Position numbers and translations under genes: made by a program
Shown here: positions 26,331 through 34,254 of the stretch, piece after piece
How the letters are laid out: each line of letters starts with the position of its first letter
How positions within the stretch are numbered: the first letter of the stretch is position 1
Notes under the pieces: model-generated
Told to the model about the DNA's origin: nothing
Database searches by the model: none
Seen by the model: the letters and a program-made list of their open reading frames with translations, nothing else
NCBI GenBank assembly: GCA_026984795.1
Contig: JALSRK010000072.1
Location: 1-64,000, forward strand
Source of the DNA: Solibacteraceae bacterium
Lineage (GTDB): Bacteria > Acidobacteriota > Terriglobia > Bryobacterales > Bryobacteraceae
Length of the DNA: 64,000 nucleotides
Direction of reading: 5' to 3'

Positions 26331-27689
26331 ATGACACGGCGCAAATTCTTCTCAACGACAACGGCCGGCCTCTCGGCGGCGCTCGCCGGAGGGGCCGCCC
26401 CGGCGAAGCCGAACATCATCCTCATTCTCGCTGACGACCTGGGCTACGGCGATTGCGGCTGCTACGGACAGCAGCGCATCGCGACGCCCACGATCGACCG
26501 GCTGGCCTCAGAGGGCGTCCGCTTCACCCAGGCCTACGCCGGCAGCACCGTATGCGCCCCCTCACGGTGCTGCCTGGAAACCGGCTACCACACCGGGCAC
26601 GCCCGCGTGCGGGGCAACCGGTATCCGAACCTGCCCCTGCTGCCGGAGACGCCGACGCTCGGCCGAACCTTGAAGCAGGCGGGCTACCGCACCGGCATCA
26701 TCGGCAAATGGGCTCTCGGTCAGCTCGGCTCCACCGGCTACCCGCTGGAGCAAGGCTACGACGAGTTTTTCGGCTACTTCAGCCAGACCCATGCGCACAA
26801 CTACTATCCGGAACACCTGCTCGACGGCCGCGGCGCTTATCTGCTTCGTGGCAACATGGGCTGCAGCCGCTGCGGTGATTACGCCCCGGACCTGTTCATC
26901 GAACGCGCGCTGCAGTTCCTGCGGAGAGACGACCAGCATCCGTTCTTCCTCTACTTCTCCACCACCATCCCGCACGCCAACAACGAGCGGGGCCGCGACA
27001 CCGGCGACGGCATGGAGATCCCCGACTACGGACCTTACGCGGCCAAGAACTGGCCGGATCCCGAGAAGGCGTTCGCCGCCATGGTCACGCGTCTGGACCA
27101 CGACATCGAGCGCATTGTCGAAACGCTGCGGGAGACAGGCAAGGACCGCGACACGCTGATCGTCTTCACTTCCGACAACGGGCCTCACCGCGAAGGCGGC
27201 CACAGCCCGGACTTCTTCGACTCCAACGGGCCTTTGCGGGGCATCAAGCGGGATCTCTACGAGGGAGGCATCCGCGTTCCGGCCGTTGCCTGGTGGCCGG
27301 GCCGCATCCAGGGCGGCCGGGTCAGCGACCACCCCTGGGCGTTCTGGGATCTGCTGCCTACGTTCGCGGAGCTGGCCGGCGTCCGGGCGCCGCGGGGCAT
27401 CGACGGGATTTCGATTGTCCCCGAGCTGGTGGGCAAGCCGCAGCCGAAGCACGACTATCTCTACTGGGAGTTCCACGGACGGCGGTTCCGCAACGCTGTC
27501 CGGTTCGGTGACTGGAAAGCCATCGCCCAGGGTCTCGGCGGGCCGGTCGAGCTATACAATCTGGCCGAAGACCTTGGCGAGGCCCACGACCTCGCGCGGG
27601 CGAATCCCGGCCTGGTACGCAAAGCGCGGGAGCTGCTGGCAACCGCCCGGACCGAGTCCAAGGAGTGGCCGGTGAAGAAAACAGCCTGA
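26331..27689 (+). CDS. Arylsulfatase, Tat-exported
   Basis: 452 residues from ATG 26331. The N-terminus MTRRKFFSTTTAGLSAALAG is a twin-arginine signal. PNIILILADDLGYGDCGCYG holds the first metal-binding Asp pair. The sulfatase signature VCAPSRCCLETGYHTGH has Cys75 of CxPSR, which the formylglycine-generating enzyme converts to the catalytic residue. FTSDNGPHREGGH gives the second Asp-Asn metal pair. Length fits S1-family sulfatases. It removes sulfate esters, probably from a sulfated polysaccharide or its oligosaccharides, consistent with the glycosidases downstream. No maturase gene is in the window. Confidence 0.92.
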   Translation: MTRRKFFSTTTAGLSAALAGGAAPAKPNIILILADDLGYGDCGCYGQQRIATPTIDRLASEGVRFTQAYAGSTVCAPSRCCLETGYHTGHARVRGNRYPNLPLLPETPTLGRTLKQAGYRTGIIGKWALGQLGSTGYPLEQGYDEFFGYFSQTHAHNYYPEHLLDGRGAYLLRGNMGCSRCGDYAPDLFIERALQFLRRDDQHPFFLYFSTTIPHANNERGRDTGDGMEIPDYGPYAAKNWPDPEKAFAAMVTRLDHDIERIVETLRETGKDRDTLIVFTSDNGPHREGGHSPDFFDSNGPLRGIKRDLYEGGIRVPAVAWWPGRIQGGRVSDHPWAFWDLLPTFAELAGVRAPRGIDGISIVPELVGKPQPKHDYLYWEFHGRRFRNAVRFGDWKAIAQGLGGPVELYNLAEDLGEAHDLARANPGLVRKARELLATARTESKEWPVKKTA

Positions 27690-27748
27690 ACCTCTTCCCG
27701 GCGAGGCCAACAACGCGCAGGCAACGCGGCGCCGGAATAACCGATCAC

Positions 27749-27773
27749 TTCTATAGATAAATTCGATATAGAA
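27749..27773. promoter_or_regulatory. Palindrome at the nhaR-like promoter, candidate LysR-type operator
   Basis: TTCTATA (27749-27755) and TATAGAA (27767-27773) are perfect inverted arms separated by 11 bp, in a locally AT-rich stretch ending seven bases before the GTG start. The right arm also contains a -10-like TATAGAAT. This fits an autoregulatory LysR box. Confidence 0.55.
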
Positions 27774-27780
27774 TTCAGGT

Positions 27781-28758
27781 GTGGCCTGGCTGAACTACCA
27801 GCACCTCTACTATTTCTGGACGGTGGCGCGGGAAGGGACGATCACCGCGGCGGGCGAAAAGCTGCGGCTGGCGCAGCCGACGATCTCCACCCAGCTCCGG
27901 GTGCTGGAAAAGACTCTCGGCCACAAGCTCTTCGAGCGCCAGGGCAAGCGCCTCGTGCTCACCGAGACCGGCCGCATGGTCTACCGCTACGCCGACGAGA
28001 TCTTCGGCCTCGGCCGCGAGCTGCTGGACCGCCTCGAGGGTCGGCCCGGGGGAGGCCGCGTGTCGCTGCGGGTAGGGGTGGCCGACGTGATGTCGAAACA
28101 GGTGGTCCACCGCCTGCTTCGGCCGGCCCTGGATTGCCCGGAGCCGGTCCAGTTGATGTGTTTCGAGGGTAAGCCGACCGAACTGCTGGCCCGGCTCGCA
28201 TTGTACGAGCTGGATCTCGTACTCTCCGATTCGCCGGCTCCCCCGGAGGTGAAATTCAAAGGCTTCAATCACCTCCTGGGGGAGTCGCCGCTCGCCGTCG
28301 TCGGCGTCCGCCGGCTGGCCCGGAAGTTCCGCCGTGGCTTTCCCCAGTCCCTTGACGGAGCGCCGTTCCTGCTGGCCACGCCCAACACCTCGCAGCGCCG
28401 GGCCCTGGACCTCTGGTTCACCTCCCTAAGCATTCGCCCCAAGATCGTGGCTGAGTTCGAGGACTCGGCCTTGTCGAAAGTCTTCGGCCAGGCCGGCGAC
28501 GGGCTCTTCGTAATCCCGGCGGTGATCGAAGCCGAGACCCGGCGGGTGTACGAGGTCGAGACGGTGGGCCGCCTCGACCCAGTCCGGGTGCAATACTACG
28601 CGATCTCGCTGGAACAGAAGCTCCGGCATCCGGGCGTCGTCGCGGTGGTGGAAGGCGCCGAGCTGTCTCTCGACCCGGGCGCGCGAAAGGGCGGCAAGCC
28701 GGGCCTGAGGAAGGCTCCCGGGAAGCGGGTGCGATCACTCGGGCGGAAGCAGTCCTGA
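27781..28758 (+). CDS. nhaR: LysR-family transcriptional regulator, NhaR type
   Basis: 325 residues from GTG 27781. The N-terminus WLNYQHLYYFWTVAREGTIT followed by AAGEKLRLAQPTISTQLRVL is the winged HTH typical of NhaR (LNYxHLxYFW). The effector domain begins about residue 95 (VSLRVGVADVMSKQVVHRLL), with SDSPAPPEVKFKGFNHLLGE and DGLFVIPAVIEAE. In enterobacteria NhaR activates a Na+/H+ antiporter gene; none is adjacent here, so the regulated target is open. The basic C-terminal tail (KGGKPGLRKAPGKRVRSLG) is longer than usual. It may control the arylsulfatase or the GH97 gene on either side. Confidence 0.85.
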   Translation: MAWLNYQHLYYFWTVAREGTITAAGEKLRLAQPTISTQLRVLEKTLGHKLFERQGKRLVLTETGRMVYRYADEIFGLGRELLDRLEGRPGGGRVSLRVGVADVMSKQVVHRLLRPALDCPEPVQLMCFEGKPTELLARLALYELDLVLSDSPAPPEVKFKGFNHLLGESPLAVVGVRRLARKFRRGFPQSLDGAPFLLATPNTSQRRALDLWFTSLSIRPKIVAEFEDSALSKVFGQAGDGLFVIPAVIEAETRRVYEVETVGRLDPVRVQYYAISLEQKLRHPGVVAVVEGAELSLDPGARKGGKPGLRKAPGKRVRSLGRKQS

Positions 28759-28866
28759 CTAGTGACCGGTCCTTCCAGTCTCCGGGACCCGGCGGCGACA
28801 TTCCCTTCGGAGCCGTAATGCCAACGGTAGCGTTCCCGGGGAGGTGTGAATTAAGATTGTCGAGTC

Positions 28867-30819
28867 ATGCGGAGAGCACAGGCGAACAACATCGGATACC
28901 CGGTCTGTTGCGGCGTGATCGTGCTGGCATGTGCGGCTGCCGGCCTGGCGCAGCCGCGCGTCTCGTCGCCCGACGGACATCTCACGATCGCCTTCGACGC
29001 CGCCGGCGGGCGGCTCACCTATCGGGTGACCCGCGACGGCAAGCCGGTGATCGCCCCGTCCCGCCTGGGCCTGGTGATCCAGGGGGGTGAGGCGTTGGGA
29101 AGCCAGGTGTCGATCACCGGCGCCACCACCGGTTCCCACGAGGGCTCCTATCCGGTGATCCACGGCAAATCGAATCCAGTCGAGAACGATTTCAACGAAG
29201 TGCGCGTCCAGGTGGCCGAATCCGAAGGGCGGCGACGCCGGATGACGATCGAAGCCCGCGCCTATGACGAGGGCGTGGCCTTCCGCTACGTGGTGCCCGC
29301 CCAGCCGGGCATTCCGGATCCCACGGGCTTCCGGCTGCGCGAGGAGATCACCGAGTTCCGCATCGCCAAGGACTCCATCGCCTACCCGCTCTACCTGCGC
29401 AGCTTCCAGACCAGCTACGAGGACGAGTACCACCGCGAGGCGATCACCGGGATCGCTCCCGATCACCTGATCGCCATGCCGCTGCTGATCGACGTGGCCG
29501 GCGCCGGCTGGGTGGCGATCACCGAGGCGCACCTCGAAGAGTACGCGGGCGCTTACCTGAAGCACGCCGGCGGTTTGACGCTCCGGGTGGAGCTCTCCTC
29601 GGTCGGCGGCCCGCCGGTGGAGCACGGCCTGCCGCACCGCTCGCCGTGGCGGGTGATCATGGTCCATCCCGAAGCGGGTCGGCTCATCGAGTCCAACATG
29701 ATCATCAACCTGAACCCGCCGCCCGACGGGGACTTCTCCTGGGTCAAGCCCGGCAAGAGCGTCTGGGACTGGTGGTTCGGAAAGGTGAAGACCGAAGAGG
29801 GCTGGGAGACCGGCATGGATACCCGGACCTTCAAGTATCTGATCGACTTCGCCGCCGAATCGGGCATCGACTACGTCCTGGTGGACGACGGCTGGAGCAA
29901 GCGCCAGGACATTCTGCACCCCAAGCCCGGGGTGGACGTCCCGGAGATCATCCGCTACGGCAAGTCGAAGGGCGTCGGCGTCTGGCTCTGGGTCCACTGG
30001 ACCGGCGTGGACCGCCAGATGGACGAGGCGTTCCCGTTGTATGAGAAGTGGGGCGCGGTGGGCGTGAAGGTCGATTTCATGGACCGCGACGACCAGTGGA
30101 TGGTGAACTGGTACCACAAGGTGGTCAAGAAGGCCGCCGAGCACCATCTGATGGTGGACTTCCACGGCGCCTACAAGCCGGCCGGCCTCCGGCGCACCTA
30201 TCCGAACCTGATGACGCGGGAGGGCGTCATGGGGCTCGAGTACACGAAGTGGAGCCGGAGGGTCGGCCCAGAGCACAACGTCACGCTGCCGTTCACCCGC
30301 ATGCTGGCCGGTCCGCTGGACTTCACGCCGGGGGCTTTTGGCAACGTGACCCCGGCCGAATTCAAACCCCGCTTCGACGACCCGATCGTCGTCGGCACAC
30401 GGGCCCACCAGCTCGCCATGTACGTCGTCTACGAGAGCCCGTTCGCCTGCGTGGTGGACCACCCGTCGGCCTACCGGCGGGCGCCCGAGTTTCAGTTCAT
30501 CAAGGACGTCCCGGTCACCTGGGACGAAACGCGCGTGCTGGACGCCGCAGTGGCCGACTACATCGTGATCGCGCGGCGCAAGGGGCGGGAATGGTACGTC
30601 GGCGCGATGACCGACTGGACGCCGCGGACGCTGGAGATTCCGCTGTCGTTCCTGCCCGCCGGCCCCTTCACCGCCGAGATCTACCGGGATGCCGGCGATG
30701 CCGCGGAGCATCCCGGCAAAGTGACGGTCGAGAAGCGCCAGGTGAGCAGCGCTTCCACCCTGACCCTGAAGCTCGCTCCCGGCGGCGGCGCCGCCATTCG
30801 CATCGCGCCGGCCAACTGA
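28867..30819 (+). CDS. Glycoside hydrolase family 97, retaining alpha-galactosidase-like
   Basis: 650 residues from ATG 28867, with a signal peptide (YPVCCGVIVLACAAAGLAQ). Residues ~30-290 are the GH97 N-terminal beta-super-sandwich (VSSPDGHLTIAFDAAGGRLT, YDEGVAFRYVVPAQPG). Residues ~300-560 are the barrel: KSVWDWWFGKVKTEEGWETG, FAAESGIDYVLVDDGWSK, GAVGVKVDFMDRDDQWMVNW and TREGVMGLEYTKW. Asp in VKVDFMD is positioned as the nucleophile of retaining (alpha-galactosidase-type) GH97 enzymes rather than the inverting glucosidase type. The C-terminal beta domain is present. Followed at 97 bp by the GH-A lipoprotein on the same strand. Confidence 0.92.
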   Translation: MRRAQANNIGYPVCCGVIVLACAAAGLAQPRVSSPDGHLTIAFDAAGGRLTYRVTRDGKPVIAPSRLGLVIQGGEALGSQVSITGATTGSHEGSYPVIHGKSNPVENDFNEVRVQVAESEGRRRRMTIEARAYDEGVAFRYVVPAQPGIPDPTGFRLREEITEFRIAKDSIAYPLYLRSFQTSYEDEYHREAITGIAPDHLIAMPLLIDVAGAGWVAITEAHLEEYAGAYLKHAGGLTLRVELSSVGGPPVEHGLPHRSPWRVIMVHPEAGRLIESNMIINLNPPPDGDFSWVKPGKSVWDWWFGKVKTEEGWETGMDTRTFKYLIDFAAESGIDYVLVDDGWSKRQDILHPKPGVDVPEIIRYGKSKGVGVWLWVHWTGVDRQMDEAFPLYEKWGAVGVKVDFMDRDDQWMVNWYHKVVKKAAEHHLMVDFHGAYKPAGLRRTYPNLMTREGVMGLEYTKWSRRVGPEHNVTLPFTRMLAGPLDFTPGAFGNVTPAEFKPRFDDPIVVGTRAHQLAMYVVYESPFACVVDHPSAYRRAPEFQFIKDVPVTWDETRVLDAAVADYIVIARRKGREWYVGAMTDWTPRTLEIPLSFLPAGPFTAEIYRDAGDAAEHPGKVTVEKRQVSSASTLTLKLAPGGGAAIRIAPAN

Positions 30820-30915
30820 CCCCCAGGGCACGGGAAACCGGCCGGCGCGGAGATCAACGCTGTTCAAACGAACCGCCGGACACGGAATTTCGGCCGTCCG
30901 GACTGGAGGTGGATC

Positions 30916-33003
30916 GTGCGACGAAGAGACTTCCTGCTTGCTGGTTCCGTAGTTGCTTTGGGCGCTTGCGCTCGTCCCGGCCCGCTGGTCTCCGGCCGCC
31001 GGCTGTCGCCGTCGAAGAACCTGGGCGGCATCCGCACCGAGGACGGGGCCGCCCCGATCGAGGGCGCCACGTGGTACGTCGCTGAGAAGACCGGCGACGG
31101 CGTCCTCTATAGCTTCCCCGCGGGCGCACTGGCCAAGGTCCGCTACCTCACCGCGGATTTCTTGCTGGACGGCAATCACATGGCCGCCTTCCTCATCGTG
31201 CTTCAGGAGGGCGAGGACGGGCGCCGGTTCCGCTTCCGGTTCGCCGGCCTGAACCAGTGCGGCTTCCGCGTGCGTTTCCCGCTCGAGCTGGTGGACATGA
31301 ACCGCTGGGGCATCGACCGTGAGGGCGCGTTCCTGAAGCCCCGGGTCAGCGGCGAGCGCGTGGACCTGGCCAAGGTGGACCGCATGGAGCTGACCGTCTA
31401 CCGCAAGAGTCCCAAGCCGGTGCGCTGGGCGATGACCGATTTCGTCGCCACCGAAGAGGACGTGCCGCTGATGACGGATCCGGTGCTACCCAAAGGGCCG
31501 CTGCTCGACGAGATGGGCCAGAGCACCATCCACGACTGGCCGGCCAAGACACGGAGCCTCGAGGAGATGTCCGCCCGCCTGCGCAAGCAGCACGAAGAGG
31601 CGCCCCGGCAGAAATGGCCGGCGGAGTTCTCCCGCTGGGGCGGCTGGCGGGGCAGGCGGCTGATGCGCGCCCCGGGCTTCTTTCGCATCCACCACGACGG
31701 CAGGCGCTGGTGGCTGGTGGATCCGGACGGCTACGCCTTCTGGTCGATCGGGCTGGACTGCGTCCGCGTCGATACCTGGGCCGCCTATACGCTGCTCGAG
31801 AAGGCGCTCGCCTGGCTGCCTGAAGGCGACCCAACTTACAAAGACGCCTTCCAGAGCCAGCCCAGCCCCACGGTGGGCGAGTTGAAGATGATCAGCTACC
31901 TGGCGACGAACTTCATCCGGACATTCGGACCGGACGGCTGGCGGGAGAAGTGGGCGGCCATCGCCCTGGCGGGGATGCGGCGGCTGCGGTTCAACACGGT
32001 GGGCAACTGGTCCGAATGGGAGTTCGCCCGCCGGGCGCAGTTCCCCTACGTGCGCCCGATGAGCTTCCAGCCGAAGCGCTCCCGCCGGATCTACCGCGAC
32101 TTCCCGGACGTCTATGACCCGAAGATGATCGAGGACGCCGCCGACTACGCCTCCATCCTCCAAGAGACGCGCGACGACCCGGCCTTCCTCGGCTACTTCC
32201 TCATGAACGAGCCCACCTGGGGCTTCTCGAGCGAGCTGCCCGCGCAGGGCATGCTCTACACCGCGCCGCCGGACTGCCCCACCCGGAAAGCCTTCGCCAA
32301 CTGGTTGTGGACCAAGTACCGCGAGGACGCCGCCCTGTCTTCTGCGTGGAAGATCGACGTCACCTTCCGCAAGGTGGCGGCGGGGACCTGGCGCGAGCCG
32401 CTGCCCGAGGAGGCCCGGCCGGACCTGCTCGAATTCAGCAAGCGGATGGTTACCCGCTACTTCGAGATCCTCACCGAGGCCTGCCGCAAGGTGGACCCGA
32501 ACCACCTGAACCTGGGCATGCGCTGGGCGGGGATCCCGCCGGAGTGGGCCGTGGAAGGAATGAAGTCGTTCGACGTCTTCAGCATGAACTGCTACCGCGA
32601 GCGGGTGCCCCGGGACGTGACGGACCGCATCCACGAGCTGCTGAAGATGCCCGTGATCATCGGCGAATGGCACTTCGGGGCTCTGGACGTGGGCCTGCCG
32701 GCCTCCGGCATCGGGCATCTGAAGAACCAGGCCGACCGCGCCAGGGCGTACCGCGTCTATATCGAGGACGCGGCGGCGAACCCGAACTGCGTCGGGGCGC
32801 ACTGGTTCACGCTGTACGACGAGTCGGCCCTGGGCCGCTTCGACGGCGAGAACTACCAGATCGGCTTCTACGACGTCTGCAACCGGCCTTACGAGGAGAT
32901 CGGCGCGGCGGCCGTCGCCAGCCATGAGCGGCTATTCGAAGTGGCCGCCGGCGAGCAGAAGCCGTTCGACGACGCGCCGGAGTATCTGCCGAAGCTCTTC
33001 TGA
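30916..33003 (+). CDS. GH-A clan glycoside hydrolase (beta-agarase/beta-galactosidase-like) lipoprotein
   Basis: 695 residues from GTG 30916, supported by GGAGG six bases upstream. MRRRDFLLAGSVVALGACAR combines a Tat motif with a lipobox (LGAC), so it is a Tat-exported lipoprotein. An N-terminal carbohydrate-binding-like beta domain (residues ~40-190) precedes a TIM barrel: WWLVDPDGYAFWSIGLDCVR, GYFLMNEPTWGF (acid/base Glu) and MPVIIGEWHFGALDVG (nucleophile Glu), the NEP...GEW pair of clan GH-A. The overall plan recalls GH50/GH86 agarases, but I cannot place it in a numbered family. It follows the GH97 gene and likely acts on the same glycan. Confidence 0.8.
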   Translation: MRRRDFLLAGSVVALGACARPGPLVSGRRLSPSKNLGGIRTEDGAAPIEGATWYVAEKTGDGVLYSFPAGALAKVRYLTADFLLDGNHMAAFLIVLQEGEDGRRFRFRFAGLNQCGFRVRFPLELVDMNRWGIDREGAFLKPRVSGERVDLAKVDRMELTVYRKSPKPVRWAMTDFVATEEDVPLMTDPVLPKGPLLDEMGQSTIHDWPAKTRSLEEMSARLRKQHEEAPRQKWPAEFSRWGGWRGRRLMRAPGFFRIHHDGRRWWLVDPDGYAFWSIGLDCVRVDTWAAYTLLEKALAWLPEGDPTYKDAFQSQPSPTVGELKMISYLATNFIRTFGPDGWREKWAAIALAGMRRLRFNTVGNWSEWEFARRAQFPYVRPMSFQPKRSRRIYRDFPDVYDPKMIEDAADYASILQETRDDPAFLGYFLMNEPTWGFSSELPAQGMLYTAPPDCPTRKAFANWLWTKYREDAALSSAWKIDVTFRKVAAGTWREPLPEEARPDLLEFSKRMVTRYFEILTEACRKVDPNHLNLGMRWAGIPPEWAVEGMKSFDVFSMNCYRERVPRDVTDRIHELLKMPVIIGEWHFGALDVGLPASGIGHLKNQADRARAYRVYIEDAAANPNCVGAHWFTLYDESALGRFDGENYQIGFYDVCNRPYEEIGAAAVASHERLFEVAAGEQKPFDDAPEYLPKLF

Positions 33004-33025
33004 GCGGCGGGAAGGCGGCGGCGCA

Positions 33026-33793
33026 TTAGCGCAGATTGCCGAACGCCACTTCCCGCTCGTCGGTGTCGAGCAGTGCGTACTCGCCCTCGGAGAGCTGCCC
33101 CGGACAGACCACCAGCGTGGTGCCCACCATCATCTTGCCCTTCGGCCCTCCGGCGCGGGAGCAGATGGCGAACTTCGGTTCGTAGGTCTTGATGATGTGG
33201 CTGACGGCGTCGTGGCCGGGATGGCCGCCCGGCTCTTCGAACTTGTCCACCGGCGGGGTGTGGAAGAGCAGGATCTTGTCCTGGTCGAGGTGCCGGACGA
33301 AGTCGAGGGAGAACTGGGCCTCCCAGCCGGGATAGAGCAGCAGCGCTTCGTGCTCGCGCTCGCCATGGGTGATCTCGCCGCCGAAGCCGGCGACCACGAA
33401 GTTGCGCCGCCACGGGGCGAAGCTGCGGTGGACCATGTAGATGTTGGCGGCCACCACTTCGCTGTTGAAGGCCGCCTGGAGGAAGAAGCGCTCCGGCGCG
33501 TCGTTGCGTCCGGGGATCAAGTAGACGGGCACTTTCAGCTCGCGCAGCGTCCGGAAGAACCGGGCCAGCGATTCGGCGTCGTCGGAGCGCTCCCGCGCCA
33601 CGTCGGGATGGCCCAGGTCCGGCGCCCGGCCCTCCTCTTGCGCCCGGCGCCACTCGGCCTCCCGGGCCTCGGCGCGCAGGATGTTGCCGGTGAAGACCAC
33701 GCCTTCGACGTTCGCGTTCTTGACGACCTCGGGCAATCTCTCCAGGTAGTCGAACCGCTCGTGCAGATCGCTCAACGCCAGTAACGTGCTCAT
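33026..33793 (-). CDS. Metallophosphoesterase-superfamily protein with altered metal-site motifs
   Basis: 255 residues from ATG 33793, with AAGGAGG upstream. The calcineurin-like order of motifs is clear: LSDLHERFD (Asp9, His11), VVFTGNILR, VYLIPGRNDAPERFF, VVAGFGGEIT, ILLFHTPPVDKFEEPGGHPG. Two usual ligands are replaced: GN at residues 36-37 instead of GD, and GRND instead of GNHD/E. The family's metal pair is thus altered, suggesting weak activity or a binding role. No signal peptide. Converges with the GH-A gene with only 22 bp between. Confidence 0.8.
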   Translation of the reverse strand: MSTLLALSDLHERFDYLERLPEVVKNANVEGVVFTGNILRAEAREAEWRRAQEEGRAPDLGHPDVARERSDDAESLARFFRTLRELKVPVYLIPGRNDAPERFFLQAAFNSEVVAANIYMVHRSFAPWRRNFVVAGFGGEITHGEREHEALLLYPGWEAQFSLDFVRHLDQDKILLFHTPPVDKFEEPGGHPGHDAVSHIIKTYEPKFAICSRAGGPKGKMMVGTTLVVCPGQLSEGEYALLDTDEREVAFGNLR

Positions 33794-33992
33794 GAACTCA
33801 CCTCCTTCCTGGTTCTCGAGTCGTTACGGGCCGCGGGCGCCCGGCGCCCCGGGGCCGCCCGGCGGCAAATCGCGTATCTGGTTGAGATGGGAACGAGTTA
33901 GGGAAACCCCGGCCGCTTCGTGGGACGCACTCGGGCAGCCGCCGGTTTCACCGCCGCCCGCGCGGCTCCCACAGAGGCGGGTCCGTCTTTTC

Positions 33993-34242
33993 GGCTTTTT
34001 TTCGGTGACAGGCTACGCAATCACCGAATTGGCGCGGGCCCGCGTGCCGGCGCCCCGCATCGCGCAGCAGAAATCGGGAATTGAGTGGCCTGTCCCCGTT
34101 TTGAAGACGGGTCTGGCTCTTTTCGGGGACAGACACCGCAATCACCGAATCGGGGGCGGGTCTGCGGCCCGGCACCTCCCTTAGCAGCGGCCGGCCCGGC
34201 GCCGGAGTTCTGTTTCCGGGGGTTGCGTCGCCTGTCACCGGA
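33993..34242. repeat. REP-like hairpin repeat cluster, left of the transporter gene
   Basis: Unit a is an 8-bp palindrome TTCGGTGA...TCACCGAA around CAGGC(T/A)ACGCAA. Copies: 34001-34028 (perfect stem), 34122-34149 (one change) and an inverted half-copy at about 34220-34242. Unit b, GGGAATTGAGTGGCCTGTCC followed by CCGTTTTGA, lies at 34076-34104. The same units recur at 36498-36700, on the other side of the transporter. The rest of the 33794-34254 gap is GC-rich and empty. Confidence 0.75.
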
Positions 34243-34254
34243 TTGGCGTGCGGA

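Noticed and set aside
28759-31179. 806-codon minus-strand frame opposite the GH97 gene
   Set aside because: Antisense of a certain GH97 enzyme; no signal peptide, no motifs.
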